Assembly: GCF_052118925.1 (NCBI RefSeq)
Contig: NZ_JBQKGG010000012.1
Coordinates: 1-64,000 of the forward strand
Source of the DNA: Lientehia sp934351765
GTDB lineage: Bacteria; Bacillota; Clostridia; Lachnospirales; Lachnospiraceae
Direction: 5' to 3'
DNA length: 64,000 nt
Of the stretch, positions 8,607-17,067 are shown piece after piece. A program made the position numbers and the translations under genes. Positions within the stretch are counted from its first letter, which is position 1; each line of letters begins with the position of its first letter. The notes below the pieces were generated by a model. It was not told where the DNA came from, ran no database searches, and was given only the letters and a program-made list of their open reading frames with translations.

Positions 8607-10454
8607 CTAACGCCGCAGATATCTTCCGATCATCGGCCAGACATCGCTGGTCTCCAGCCCCAGCTTCCAGAATGCCGCTCCGGCAATTCCGTACTGTTGT
8701 ACCTTCTGCATCTTTAATTCCAGGGATTTCAAATCCTCCACCCAGATCCGGTAGGTGGAACCATCCTCCTCATACTGAGCATAATACTGGCCCAGACTGT
8801 CATCCCACTCCGGTGTCACACCATGCTCGGAAATCAAGCTCTGAGCCTCACTCATGCTGATGGCCCTGGAATCTCTCGCATATTTTCCGTCATACACCGA
8901 CTTTCCATCCTCATACAGCGTTTCGTCTGCTCCGGCGTTTTCCTCCGGTGTCTCCTTCCAGAGCCGCATATAAAACGGAAGTCCGTTAATGACCTTATCC
9001 GCAGGAACATACTGGAGTGCCGTTTTGATCCCATTCTCCGAAAAGCTCAGCGATGCATTTGTTCCGGAGCAGCAGCCCTTGTAATGCTCTGTGTAGCCCA
9101 TGATTGCGATATAATCTGCCACCATGCCCTGCTCACGGAGATTATACCAGCTCCGTCCGCTGGAATAATTATCAATCGAAAATACCAGTCCTGCTTTCCG
9201 GCATGCAACAGAAAGCTCCCGGACAAACTGAAGATAATGGGAAGCACTGTCCTGCCTGATACTCTCGAAATCCAGATTGATCCCGTCAAATCCTGTTTCC
9301 GCCGCTGCCGTCAGAAGCTGGTCGATCATGCTTTTCCGCGCCGCCGTAGAGGAAAGCAGCGTCAGATCATCCACATCGGTATTAAAATCATCGATCAATA
9401 CCCAGACCTGAATCCCCTGTTCATGGGCCTGTGCCACATAGGAAGCGTCCGCCAGAGAATCCAGGGTCCCCGCATGATCCGTCACCGAAAACCAGGTGGG
9501 AGAAAGCACATTGATCCCCTCGGTATCTTCCAGATACAGCGACAGCTTTTCATTGTCCGCCGCTGAAAACACCTGGTGCCACGCCATGCAGACCGGCTCG
9601 TCCAGATGGATCGTGGTGTACTCCGGCAGGCTCACCGATGATGTCAGTTCATATTCTTCTCTGTTTTTCAGCTGGCCGGTCTTCACATACCCGATAAACC
9701 CGTCCTCAGTCCGCACTCTTGTCCAGTCATCCACGGAATCTATAATCTGAAGGGTACTTCCTTTTTTTGTCTTTGTCAGGATCGGACTTTTGATCCCGGC
9801 CAGGATCCGCACAGCCGTTTTTCCGGCTGCCTGCGCCTGTTCATGGGTTCCCCAGTCGCTGTCCAGATACAGCCTTGCCGGAACTTCTTTCTCTTCATCT
9901 GCCGGAAAGCTGCTTGCCTTCACTCCGGCAAAGCTCTCCATAAAATCTACGGATATGTAGGCCGTTCCCTCTTCCACAAAGAAGATCTCATAGCCCACAT
10001 CTGTTACCGCGCCGTTTCTTGTATACGCGGTCGATGACGGCTGAATCTCCACCGTCTCGTCCGCCAGTGAATAAAGAAGCAGTCCTTCGTCACTGAGATA
10101 CCAGCGGCTGTCAGCCTCAGAGGCTGCGCCGTCCGGCACATAGATGCGGTCATTCCGGATCACTGCTGTTCCTTCGGCCTGTACCCCGTTATAAAACACT
10201 GCCGTTTCTTCGGCTCCCATACCATAAACGGTTCCATAATCCGCCCAGGTACGCCCCGGCCCGTATTTTCGCAGCAGCACATAGCCACAGACCGCAAGAA
10301 ACGCCAGCACCGCAAGAAGAAAAGCAATTCCCGCCGGCGAACGGTGCTTTTGCTTTCTCCGTCCTCTTCTGTTTCTTATCGGTTCAGACGATCTGACCCC
10401 GGCTTTTCCGGTTTTTTGTCCCCGCCTGTCATACGTTCTTCGTAATTCTGCCAT
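8607..10454 (-). CDS. Membrane-anchored GH18-family protein with SH3-like domain
   Basis: The 615-residue protein has a basic N-terminal tail, one transmembrane segment (about residues 41-62, AGIAFLLAVLAFLAVCGYVL) and then an extracellular part. Residues about 75-195 resemble the beta-rich stalk found in clostridial cell-wall proteins. Residues about 213-265 form a bacterial SH3 domain (ILTKTKKGSTL..GYVKTGQL). The rest is a GH18 barrel. The catalytic motif FDGINLDFES carries the proton-donor Glu near residue 397. Such proteins (YaaH/YdhD/SleL relatives) cut N-acetylglucosamine links in wall or spore cortex; which one is unknown here. The start is set at the ATG after GAGGTTACAGTT, not at the upstream in-frame codon. 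Confidence 0.85.
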   Translation of the reverse strand: MAELRRTYDRRGQKTGKAGVRSSEPIRNRRGRRKQKHRSPAGIAFLLAVLAFLAVCGYVLLRKYGPGRTWADYGTVYGMGAEETAVFYNGVQAEGTAVIRNDRIYVPDGAASEADSRWYLSDEGLLLYSLADETVEIQPSSTAYTRNGAVTDVGYEIFFVEEGTAYISVDFMESFAGVKASSFPADEEKEVPARLYLDSDWGTHEQAQAAGKTAVRILAGIKSPILTKTKKGSTLQIIDSVDDWTRVRTEDGFIGYVKTGQLKNREEYELTSSVSLPEYTTIHLDEPVCMAWHQVFSAADNEKLSLYLEDTEGINVLSPTWFSVTDHAGTLDSLADASYVAQAHEQGIQVWVLIDDFNTDVDDLTLLSSTAARKSMIDQLLTAAAETGFDGINLDFESIRQDSASHYLQFVRELSVACRKAGLVFSIDNYSSGRSWYNLREQGMVADYIAIMGYTEHYKGCCSGTNASLSFSENGIKTALQYVPADKVINGLPFYMRLWKETPEENAGADETLYEDGKSVYDGKYARDSRAISMSEAQSLISEHGVTPEWDDSLGQYYAQYEEDGSTYRIWVEDLKSLELKMQKVQQYGIAGAAFWKLGLETSDVWPMIGRYLRR

Positions 10455-10492
10455 AACTGTAACCTCATCTGTTTTTCCCTGGTGCCGATTAC

Positions 10493-10501
10493 AGTATAGC
10501 A
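10493..10501 (-). promoter_or_regulatory. Extended -10 promoter for the GH18 gene
   Basis: The minus strand reads TGCTATACT, an extended -10 element, about 38 bases before the ATG. No good -35 hexamer lies at the usual distance, which fits an extended -10 promoter. Confidence 0.5.
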
Positions 10502-10641
10502 TACATTTTTTAAAATCCGCCTGTGATGGAAAAAAATCAGAAAATTTTAATATCTTCCGAGCCAGACTCTTTTATAGATGAGAGTGGGCTTCCGCCCAAT
10601 GATTGTACATTTCCGGTTTTCGCCGGGTCTGTCCGATTTGT

Positions 10642-10908
10642 TTACTGCGGTGTTTTTGTTCTTGTTTCAGGTTCTTCCTCGATCTTATCATAGCGTATTT
10701 CCGAGAGGCGGCCGTCCGCAGTCCAGATATAATCGCCCATATACATGCCATGCTCCCGCACTGCACATGCACCGGCGATCTCTTCGGCGGACATTTCCCG
10801 CCCGCTGAGGCTCAGACCAATGCCCTGCTTTTCATACTGCTTCATCTGCATCACCAGTGCATCATAACGCTCCCGCTCCTCTTTTGACATCTTTTTCTTT
10901 TTTGCCAT
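10642..10908 (-). CDS. Small hypothetical protein, charged coiled N terminus
   Basis: The 88-residue product is not recognised. It begins with a lysine-rich MAKKKKMSKEERERYDALV helix, continues with a glutamine-rich stretch, and ends with DGRLSEIRYDKIEEEPE. No membrane segment, signal peptide or cysteine pair is present; one cysteine lies near the middle. AGGAGA stands 7 bases before the ATG, which supports a real gene. It is followed by a small GGGC-GGAA-GCCC hairpin at about 10589-10600 without a T-run. It may be a cytoplasmic small protein; no function is proposed. Confidence 0.7.
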   Translation of the reverse strand: MAKKKKMSKEERERYDALVMQMKQYEKQGIGLSLSGREMSAEEIAGACAVREHGMYMGDYIWTADGRLSEIRYDKIEEEPETRTKTPQ

Positions 10909-11183
10909 ACCATCTTCTCCTGAATTTTCTGTTGATTTAAGTTGTTATATTTTTCCGGGAAAATCCGCCCGAACGGGCATTAGAATAAAACGATTAGAAT
11001 AACACAATCAGAATAAAACAAAGGACTGCTTGCGAATATGTTACAATACCTTACAGAAAAGCGCAAGCGATTCGACAAAGTAAGACCCTGAACGACTGTT
11101 ACAGACTTCCTTTGTCCTCACCAGCTCCAGGCTTCCTTTCTACAGACAGCATTTTCAATACAGAATTTTCCTCTTCCTCCCAC
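10909..11183. repeat. Intergenic region with three 14-bp tandem repeats
   Basis: No gene is seen. Three direct repeats of 14 bases run from 10979 to 11020: ATTAGAATAAAACG, ATTAGAATAACACA and ATCAGAATAAAACA. An inverted pair GCTTGCG..CGCAAGC lies near 11029-11069. A second inverted pair, ACAAAGGA..TCCTTTGT, lies around 11018-11117. Confidence 0.6.
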
Positions 11184-11212
11184 TTTACATCTTCCGCCTG
11201 ATTGTTTATACT
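11184..11212 (+). promoter_or_regulatory. Sigma-A promoter of mecA
   Basis: TTTACA at 11184-11189 and TATACT at 11207-11212 are separated by 17 bases. The predicted start lies about 70 bases before the TTG start of mecA, giving a leader that contains a GGCGGCGTTTC-rich stretch. Confidence 0.7.
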
Positions 11213-11288
11213 ATATCCAGCCATAAACAAAGCATGCCGCAATGATGGGTTTTCACCCCGGCGGCGTTTCAGGACAGGAAGTGAGCAT

Positions 11289-11975
11289 TTGAAAATAGAG
11301 AAAATCAACGAAAATCAGATTCGCTGCACGCTGAGCAGCAGTGATCTCAGCGAGCGGCAGTTAAACCTTGGCGAGCTGGCATATGGAAGTGCCAAAGCGA
11401 AGGGGCTGTTTCAGGAAATGATGGAGCAGGCGTTCACCGATTTTGGTTTCGAGGTCGAGGATAATCCACTGATGGTTGAAGCGATCCCTCTTTCCGGCAA
11501 CAGCATCATGCTGGTCATCACTAAAGTCGATGATCCCGAAGAGCTGGACACCCGTTTTTCCAGGTTCACCCCCACCGGCAGCGAGGATTTCTCCATGGAG
11601 GATACACTACAGCAGCTTCTGGAGGGAGCAGACCTTCCCCGCGGACCGGAACCGGCCGCAGCCGAAAAACCGGAGCAGCCCGAAACAGCCCGGATCTATC
11701 AGTTTCCGACTCTGGACGCGGTAACTCAGGCTGCCCAGGTACTGGACAGTTCTTTTGATGGTCACAATTCCCTCTACCGTGATCCTGCCGCAAAGGATTA
11801 TTATCTCGTCATCAGCCGCCAGGGCTATGAAGAAAACGCCTTTGCGCGTGTTCTGAACACCATTCAGGAATTCGGCTCCCGCGTGAAAAGCTCCTACGCC
11901 ACAGAATCCTATTTTGAAGAGCATTTCGAGCTTATCATTGACGGACTTGCGATCCAGGTACTGAGCGCTCTTTAA
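11289..11975 (+). CDS. mecA: Adaptor protein MecA
   Basis: The 228-residue protein is a MecA-family adaptor that delivers substrates to ClpCP. The N-terminal substrate-recruiting domain starts KIEKINENQIRCTLSSSDL, and the C-terminal ClpC-binding domain runs from about residue 130 (ARIYQFPTLDAVTQAAQVL). The middle holds an EP-rich linker. The start is TTG: AGGAAGTGAGCA precedes TTG AAA ATA GAG, exactly where the family begins, while the upstream ATG in frame has no ribosome site and no family similarity. It stands alone on the plus strand. Confidence 0.92.
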   Translation: MKIEKINENQIRCTLSSSDLSERQLNLGELAYGSAKAKGLFQEMMEQAFTDFGFEVEDNPLMVEAIPLSGNSIMLVITKVDDPEELDTRFSRFTPTGSEDFSMEDTLQQLLEGADLPRGPEPAAAEKPEQPETARIYQFPTLDAVTQAAQVLDSSFDGHNSLYRDPAAKDYYLVISRQGYEENAFARVLNTIQEFGSRVKSSYATESYFEEHFELIIDGLAIQVLSAL

Positions 11976-12083
11976 CTCCAGACAGACCTCCAGCAGCCTT
12001 ACCAATTGCCCGGGTGTATCTCTCACCGGTGCCAATGTTCTGTTCCCGCACCGCAATGGAGGCGGAATCCCGACCGAAGACAA

Positions 12084-12120
12084 AAATAGTGGCAAGGGCA
12101 TTTTCAGCCCCTGCCATTTA
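12084..12120 (+). terminator. Possible weak terminator after mecA
   Basis: AAAT.GTGGCaaGGGC can fold on GCCCctGCC.ATTTA around an ATTTTCA loop, 108 bases past the mecA stop. The T-run is poor, so this may be only a hairpin. Confidence 0.4.
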
Positions 12121-12213
12121 TCATTTCCTGCTTTGGTTTTTCGTTTCTGATACGTACTGCTCTGCCGTTTTCAGGCTTTGTTCCTGTTTTCCAGAAACCT
12201 TCGTTTCATAACA

Positions 12214-13302
12214 TCAGGCTTCTTTGCAGATCTGTTCCATTTCCTCCGGACTCTTTTTCAATACCTCGGCGCCGGCCTCCACTGATATCGTTCCGTTCCG
12301 GATCAGCTGTACAATTACCTGTATCTGCCCCTGTTGAATTCCGGTCTGAATTCCCTGTTGAATCCCGGTCTGAATCCCCTGTTGAATTCCGGTCTGAATC
12401 CCCTGTTGAATTCCAGTCTGAATCCCCTGCTGAATTCCGGTCTGAATCCCGGCTTCCACGCCGCGCTCCCAGATTCCTTCTCCCAGATTACACATACTGC
12501 CTGCCTCCTTTCTCGCTTCTTCGGTGAGGATCACATCACACGCTTTCAGCCGTTCTTCCTTTTCTGAAAGACTCATACTCTCTGAAAACAGCGTGCTCAG
12601 CACCTGCACCAGACGATGATCGGTCTCACTTCCCGGTTTCAGCCCAACCACTACAACAGCAAGCTTGTCATAAGCCTGGCGGCTGACCTGATTCTCCCCA
12701 AGACGATTTTTCCGTACGATCTGATAATCCGCAATCCCGTTTTCGGGTGCATTCATACAGATCCAGATGGAATAAACCTTCTTGATCTTATCATAATCAG
12801 AGTGGTGAAACTCTGTGTGCTTCTGTCCTGAGATCATACGGGCGCAGTAGAAAATTCCTCTGGTTACAATTTCATAACCTGGATTCCATTTTTTCTGTGC
12901 TTCAATATTGATCATCAGCTTTATCTTTTGTATTTTTCCCGGCCTGTAAACAACAAACCGAATATCGTATGTAACTTTTCCTTCCCCGGCGATCACACTT
13001 TCGTTGGATAATCCCTGGATTTCTCTCGGATGTTCCAACTGTTCAGCTGCCTTTCCACCGGAATTTCCCGGCTCACAGGCAGGCTCTGTCCGCAGCATAT
13101 GCTCTTCCGGGTCTACACTGATCGAGGAAATCTCCGGTACTCCCTCGATACATTCCTCGATTTCCTCTTCCGCCATTTCCTGAAATTCCTCTGTCGTATA
13201 CTTTAAGATCAGAGCCAGCAGCGATTTCTGTGCCAGAAGCCGCTTTGCCGCTTCATCGTACTGCACACGGCTGTCTCCAATCATTGTTTTTTGCAGATTC
13301 AA
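12214..13302 (-). CDS. Rpn-family PD-(D/E)XK nuclease / putative transposase with tandem-repeat tail
   Basis: The 362-residue protein belongs to the Rpn (YhgA-like) group common in Lachnospiraceae. The nuclease core shows VTYDIRFVVY (Asp) and, some 20 residues on, MINIEAQKK, the E-x-Q form of the PD-(D/E)XK motif. A helical region follows, then five copies of the octapeptide GIQTGIQQ, then QVIVQLIRNGTISVEAGAE and a C-terminal tail. Rpn proteins in E. coli cut DNA and promote RecA-independent recombination; repeat-length variation is known in relatives. The start may be the TTG at 13302 or the ATG at 13284; neither has a strong ribosome site. Confidence 0.78.
   Translation of the reverse strand: MNLQKTMIGDSRVQYDEAAKRLLAQKSLLALILKYTTEEFQEMAEEEIEECIEGVPEISSISVDPEEHMLRTEPACEPGNSGGKAAEQLEHPREIQGLSNESVIAGEGKVTYDIRFVVYRPGKIQKIKLMINIEAQKKWNPGYEIVTRGIFYCARMISGQKHTEFHHSDYDKIKKVYSIWICMNAPENGIADYQIVRKNRLGENQVSRQAYDKLAVVVVGLKPGSETDHRLVQVLSTLFSESMSLSEKEERLKACDVILTEEARKEAGSMCNLGEGIWERGVEAGIQTGIQQGIQTGIQQGIQTGIQQGIQTGIQQGIQTGIQQGQIQVIVQLIRNGTISVEAGAEVLKKSPEEMEQICKEA
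12331..12450 (-). repeat. Five 24-bp tandem repeats inside the Rpn-like gene
   Basis: Five units of 24 bases (plus-strand unit CTGTTGAATTCC then GGTCTGAATCCC) run head to tail with one to three changes each. They encode repeats of GIQTGIQQ. Each unit keeps the reading frame, so gain or loss of a unit would alter length without a frameshift. Confidence 0.95.
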
Positions 13303-13416
13303 GAAGTATTCTCACTTTCTATAACTGCAGGAAATGACACTTACAGTTTAACATAGGAACCCCCATTCGACAATGTCTCTTTTTGTTGGAAATTCTTCTT
13401 GGAAATTCTTCCGCAC

Positions 13417-13451
13417 AAAAAACGCAGGAGGGCTTTCTTACCCTCCTGCGC
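13417..13451 (-). terminator. Terminator of the truncated surface-protein gene
   Basis: CGCAGGAGGG and CCCTCCTGCG form a 10-bp stem around an 8-base loop, followed on the minus strand by a run of Ts. It begins 14 bases after the stop codon at 13465. Confidence 0.88.
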
Positions 13452-13464
13452 CTTTCGTATCGCT

Positions 13465-15159
13465 TTACTTCTTTTTCTTTCGCATTACAACCATCACAAC
13501 ACACACCGCTGCTGCCGCGACAACCCCCAGCGTAACCCAGAGCCAGGTAAGGCTTGCTCCCTGCTGTGCGGCAACGGTCTGATCGGATGCGGCGGCCTCA
13601 CCCGAGGTTTCGGTCTGATCGGATACGCCGTTCTGTCCATTTTCGGATTCGGCCGTTTCATCCACAAAAACTTCTCCCAGCTGGCTCCAGGGAAAAGTAA
13701 ACAGCTGATAATCAAAGCTCATTACATTGTTGAATGTCACACCCTTGAATGTCACATTGGTATAGGCAGGCACTGCCAGCAGCAGAGATGTCCCAATATG
13801 GTCAATGCTGGTATAGCCGGTAGCCCCGCTGGTGATGCTTCCACCAACAAACACAATATTTTTGCCGTTGGCGCCATCATTCTTTTCACCATTTTCACCA
13901 TAAGCATTAAGTTTGGTATGGTCAGGTGTCTGACCGGGAGTATCGTTACGCTCACCGTTGCCAAGAACACCATTCGTATCGTAAGAATAGTCACCGACCG
14001 TTACATACATGGTACCGCCCAGTGCGGTCTGTGCTGTAACATACTCTGCACGGGTCATCGTGCTCAGCTCATCCAGCGTATAAGGATTTGTCTCGGTACC
14101 TTTATCAGCTGTTGTGCCGGAAGTTATAGCCTCTACACTGGTCGTCAGCGTATCATTCTCCGCAACTGACTTTGTGCCCCGCTTGCTTTCATCTGTGCCC
14201 GTACTGGTATAATATCCGGGCTTCTGTGCCTGTACCTCAGCTGCAGTATTGGTCACTTTCAGGCTCACATCATTGGACGCCTGATTTTCACGGCCATCAC
14301 CCAGCAGAATGTCTCCGTTACTTCCTACTGTACCGGTGAATGTACAGCCAGCAACCTCTGCGCTCGTTGTGCCGCTTCCACTGTTTACAAAACGGACAGG
14401 TGCAGCAAACTGCTTCCATGCTCCGGCATCGCCACAGCGGTCAAACTTACAGCTCTTGACAGATACCGTCAGAGCACCGCCAGTCTTATGGTTAAAGTTC
14501 ACGGGAACCTGTGCTCCCGTAAAAGAACAGCTGTCAATGACAACCGTTCCACCTGTGTTAAAATAAACAGATGTTGCTTTTGTTGCGAAATCACATCCTG
14601 TCAGCGTAATATTATTTACGCCAGTGGTTCCGCTGATATACACACGCTGAACTGTGATTCCGTTAGAACTGTCGCAGTTAGTCAGATTCACATTCACTGT
14701 ATGTTCTGTGTGCTGCTTACCCCAAACGCCCAGATTATCCAGCTCATAGCCTGTAATCGTGATATTTTTGTCCAGATAAACACCGTTTTCCTTATCCTGT
14801 TTACCGGTTTCACGGCTGAAAGCGAATGTATCAACCTCCAGGTCGCACTCACCGACGGAAATATAGGCGTGATTACCATAAATCGTAATATTATCCGCCA
14901 CATGACCATGAGTCATCACGCCCACATTCGAACCGGGACGGCATACAATGGTAATGTCACCGGCGTTGGCCTTGTAAGCCTCCGTCAGGGCAGCCGTCAG
15001 GCTGGCAGCATAACCGTTCTTTTTACCGGCAGTCCAGTACACCGGGGTTGCCGCATTCCATGCTGATTCATCCTTCAGAGTCAGTGTATGGTTACTTCCA
15101 TTCAGTGCTTTAAATGCAGCTTCCAGTGTCTCATAATTTGCCTGTATTATGTAATTTTT
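13465..15159 (-). pseudogene. Surface-anchored beta-helix-like protein, 5' end missing
   Basis: The open frame has no ATG, GTG or TTG in its first 39 codons, although those codons already look like protein (YETLEAAFKALNGSNHTLTL). An in-frame TAA at 15160-15162 closes it, so no signal peptide can be encoded. The body has short repeating strands typical of a right-handed beta helix (NITLTGCDFATK, VVIDSCSFTGAQ, LTVSVKSCKFDR). The C terminus has one membrane segment (LTWLWVTLGVVAAAAVCVVMVV) and RKKKK, but no LPXTG. The first usable codon is the GTG at 15042. I read it as the remnant of a secreted surface protein; reinitiation at that GTG cannot be excluded. Confidence 0.7.
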
Positions 15160-15172
15160 TTAGTGTTAAAGC

Positions 15173-15212
15173 AAAAACGGGCTGACACACTGCTTACTCA
15201 GTGTGTCAGCCC
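15173..15212 (-). terminator. Terminator of trpS
   Basis: GGGCTGACACACTG and CAGTGTGTCAGCCC form a perfect 14-bp stem around CTTACT, followed on the minus strand by TTTTTG. It lies 19 bases past the trpS stop. Confidence 0.95.
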
Positions 15213-15230
15213 TCCGTATAAACGATTTCT

Positions 15231-16298
15231 TTACGGCTTTAACAGATTATCATTCTCAAAATAATCGATCTTCATGGAATGGCGTACATCGGCAAGGGTC
15301 TTTGCCGCGGTCTCCTGCGCTTTTGCACTTCCGGCACGAAGGATCTCATAAACCTCGGGAAGACGGCTCTCCCAGAGCTTTCTCCGTTCACGGATCGGTG
15401 CTAGCTCTGCCTGGATCACCTTGTTTAAGAACTTCTTCACCTTCACATCGCCGAGTCCGCCGCGCTTATAATGAGCCTTCAGCTCGTCCAGACCGCTGTA
15501 CTCCGGTAAAAATTCTTCGAAATATTCCGGTCTGCAGAATGCATCCAGATAAATGAATACCGGATTTCCCTCCACCTCACCGGGATCCTCCACGCGCAGA
15601 TGATTGGGATCGGTGAACATGGACATGACCTTCTTCCGGATTTCATCCGGTTCCTCGGAAAGATAGATGCAGTTTCCGAGAGACTTGCTCATCTTCGCCT
15701 TTCCGTCGATGCCGGGAAGACGCAGGCAGGAAGAATTCTTCGGCAGAATGATTTCCGGCTCCGTCAGGGTTTCCCCGTAAACAGAATTAAATTTATGAAC
15801 GATCTCCTTGCACTGCTCCAGCATGGGAAGCTGATCCTCACCGACGGGAACTGCCGTTGCCCGGAAAGCCGTAATGTCAGCCGCCTGGCTGATGGGATAA
15901 CAGAAGAATCCCACCGGGATGCTGGCCTCAAAATTTCTCATCTGGATCTCAGCCTTTACCGTAGGATTTCTCTGAACTCTGGAAACCGTTACCAGATTCA
16001 TATAGTAGAATGTCAGCTCGGTAAGCTCCGGAACCATGGACTGAATAAACAGTGTGGATTTCTCCGGATCAAGACCGCAGGCCAGATAATCCAGCGCTAC
16101 CTGCATGATATTCTGGCGGACCTTTTCCGGATGCTCCGCATTGTCGGTCAGCGCCTGGGCATCGGCGATCATAATATAGATCTCATCGAACTTCCCGGAA
16201 TTCTGAAGCCGTACCCGCTCCTTTAAAGAGCCAACATAATGTCCGACGTGAAGCCGCCCCGTCGGGCGGTCTCCCGTTAATATAACCTGCTTGTCCAT
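15231..16298 (-). CDS. trpS: Tryptophanyl-tRNA synthetase
   Basis: The 355-residue class Ic enzyme charges tRNA-Trp. The HIGH-type signature is PTGRLHVGHY near residue 10 and the KMSKS loop is KAKMSKSLGN near residue 200. The ATG at 16298 is preceded by AAAGGAAC with good spacing and by the stop codon of the DUF1858 gene (TAATATG, one base between). It is slightly longer than the usual 330 residues. No T-box was found upstream; the pair seems to be driven by the sigma-A promoter at 16564-16592. Confidence 0.95.
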   Translation of the reverse strand: MDKQVILTGDRPTGRLHVGHYVGSLKERVRLQNSGKFDEIYIMIADAQALTDNAEHPEKVRQNIMQVALDYLACGLDPEKSTLFIQSMVPELTELTFYYMNLVTVSRVQRNPTVKAEIQMRNFEASIPVGFFCYPISQAADITAFRATAVPVGEDQLPMLEQCKEIVHKFNSVYGETLTEPEIILPKNSSCLRLPGIDGKAKMSKSLGNCIYLSEEPDEIRKKVMSMFTDPNHLRVEDPGEVEGNPVFIYLDAFCRPEYFEEFLPEYSGLDELKAHYKRGGLGDVKVKKFLNKVIQAELAPIRERRKLWESRLPEVYEILRAGSAKAQETAAKTLADVRHSMKIDYFENDNLLKP

Positions 16299-16299
16299 A

Positions 16300-16509
16300 T
16301 TACTGTTCCTTTGTTGCCAGATATTCATTCACGGTGTTCACCAGAGTGTCTGCATCGATTCCGTGAACCATTGCAGCCTCTGCAAGAGACTCTGCCTGAG
16401 AAGCGGGGCAGCCGATGCAGTGCATACCTGCACCCATCAGAATGGGAACGATCCCCTGATCGATCTGAATTGCCTCACCAATTAAAGTATCCTTAGTCAC
16501 CTTAGCCAT
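16300..16509 (-). CDS. DUF1858-domain small protein
   Basis: The 69-residue protein has the DUF1858 pattern: KDTLIGEAIQIDQGIVPILMGAGMHCIGCPASQAESLAEAA with the CIGC pair near the middle. Members are often fused to or near redox enzymes and are thought to bind metal or act in redox chemistry; the role is not settled. AGGAGG lies 9 bases upstream of the ATG. It is coupled to trpS with a single base between stop and start. Confidence 0.85.
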   Translation of the reverse strand: MAKVTKDTLIGEAIQIDQGIVPILMGAGMHCIGCPASQAESLAEAAMVHGIDADTLVNTVNEYLATKEQ

Positions 16510-16718
16510 GACATTATTCCTCCTGTCTATAAACTTCCGCTTTTTTTGCGGACTACTTTTCGTATTATACCCTATTTTCCGGTGTATGTAAAGCCTGCGC
16601 GGCAGGCACGATGCGTCCGGATCCTGCCCGGACTGCTTTCTGAAATGCTGTTTCTTTCCCGTTATCCGGCAGCTGAATTTCATTCTCATTAAGCCACAGA
16701 TTGCACTTGATTTTGCAC
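16510..16718. other. Divergent spacer between DUF1858-trpS and ferredoxin
   Basis: No gene is seen in the 314-base gap. It holds the trpS-side promoter (16564-16592), a short CCGC-A7-GCGG hairpin just downstream of it, a repeated TTGCACTTGA at 16701-16721 and the ferredoxin promoter (16719-16747). Confidence 0.5.
16564..16592 (-). promoter_or_regulatory. Sigma-A promoter of the DUF1858-trpS pair
   Basis: On the minus strand TTTACA and TATAAT are separated by 17 bases. The start would lie about 50 bases before the DUF1858 ATG. Confidence 0.8.
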
Positions 16719-16747
16719 TTGAAATTATGGAACACCTGTATTACAAT
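16719..16747 (+). promoter_or_regulatory. Sigma-A promoter of ferredoxin
   Basis: TTGAAA at 16719-16724 and TACAAT at 16742-16747 are separated by 17 bases, about 70 bases before the ferredoxin ATG. Confidence 0.75.
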
Positions 16748-16823
16748 ACGCTTAGCGGCACAGACCCGTTTACTCTGTGCGCATAAGATTCAATCTGTTG
16801 ATAAGAAAAGGAGGATTTCAATT

Positions 16824-16994
16824 ATGGCAAGAGTTATTTCTGATGAATGTGTAGCATGCGGTACCTGCGCTGATGAATGTCCCGTATCCGCAATCTCCGA
16901 AGGTGATGGCAAGTACGAAATCAACGCTGATGAGTGCGTAGACTGCGGCGCTTGCGAAGCTGCATGTCCCATGGACGCTATCTCCGCTGAATAA
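16824..16994 (+). CDS. Clostridial 2[4Fe-4S] ferredoxin
   Basis: The 56-residue protein has two CxxCxxCxxxCP clusters (CVACGTCADECP and CVDCGACEAACP), the classic two-cluster clostridial ferredoxin. It carries low-potential electrons, for example for pyruvate:ferredoxin oxidoreductase or hydrogenase. AAAGGAGG stands 8 bases before the ATG. It is monocistronic, with its own promoter and a terminator 15 bases after the stop. Confidence 0.97.
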   Translation: MARVISDECVACGTCADECPVSAISEGDGKYEINADECVDCGACEAACPMDAISAE

Positions 16995-17009
16995 TTTCGG
17001 CAAATCCGC

Positions 17010-17041
17010 GAGGAGAGCTGAAAGGGCTCTCCTCTTTTTCC
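17010..17041 (+). terminator. Terminator of ferredoxin
   Basis: GAGGAGAGC and GCTCTCCTC form a 9-bp stem with a 7-base loop, followed by TTTTTCC. Confidence 0.95.
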
Positions 17042-17049
17042 AAAACAGT

Positions 17050-17067
17050 TTGTTATTATTTTAACGT
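17050..17067 (+). promoter_or_regulatory. Candidate Rex operator upstream of the D-lactate dehydrogenase gene
   Basis: TTGTTATTATTTTAACGT resembles the Rex consensus TTGTTAA-N4-TTAACAA, with both half-sites kept and three mismatches. A second dyad, TGGGACA..TGTCCCA, lies about 20 bases downstream (17072-17108). Rex senses NADH/NAD+ and commonly controls lactate dehydrogenase genes in Firmicutes. Confidence 0.45.

Noticed and set aside
12331..12450. Possible CRISPR array
   Set aside because: The 24-bp units are contiguous without spacers and lie in frame inside a protein gene.
16510..16700. T-box leader for trpS
   Set aside because: No T-box sequence or specifier structure was seen; the leader from the predicted start is only about 50 bases.
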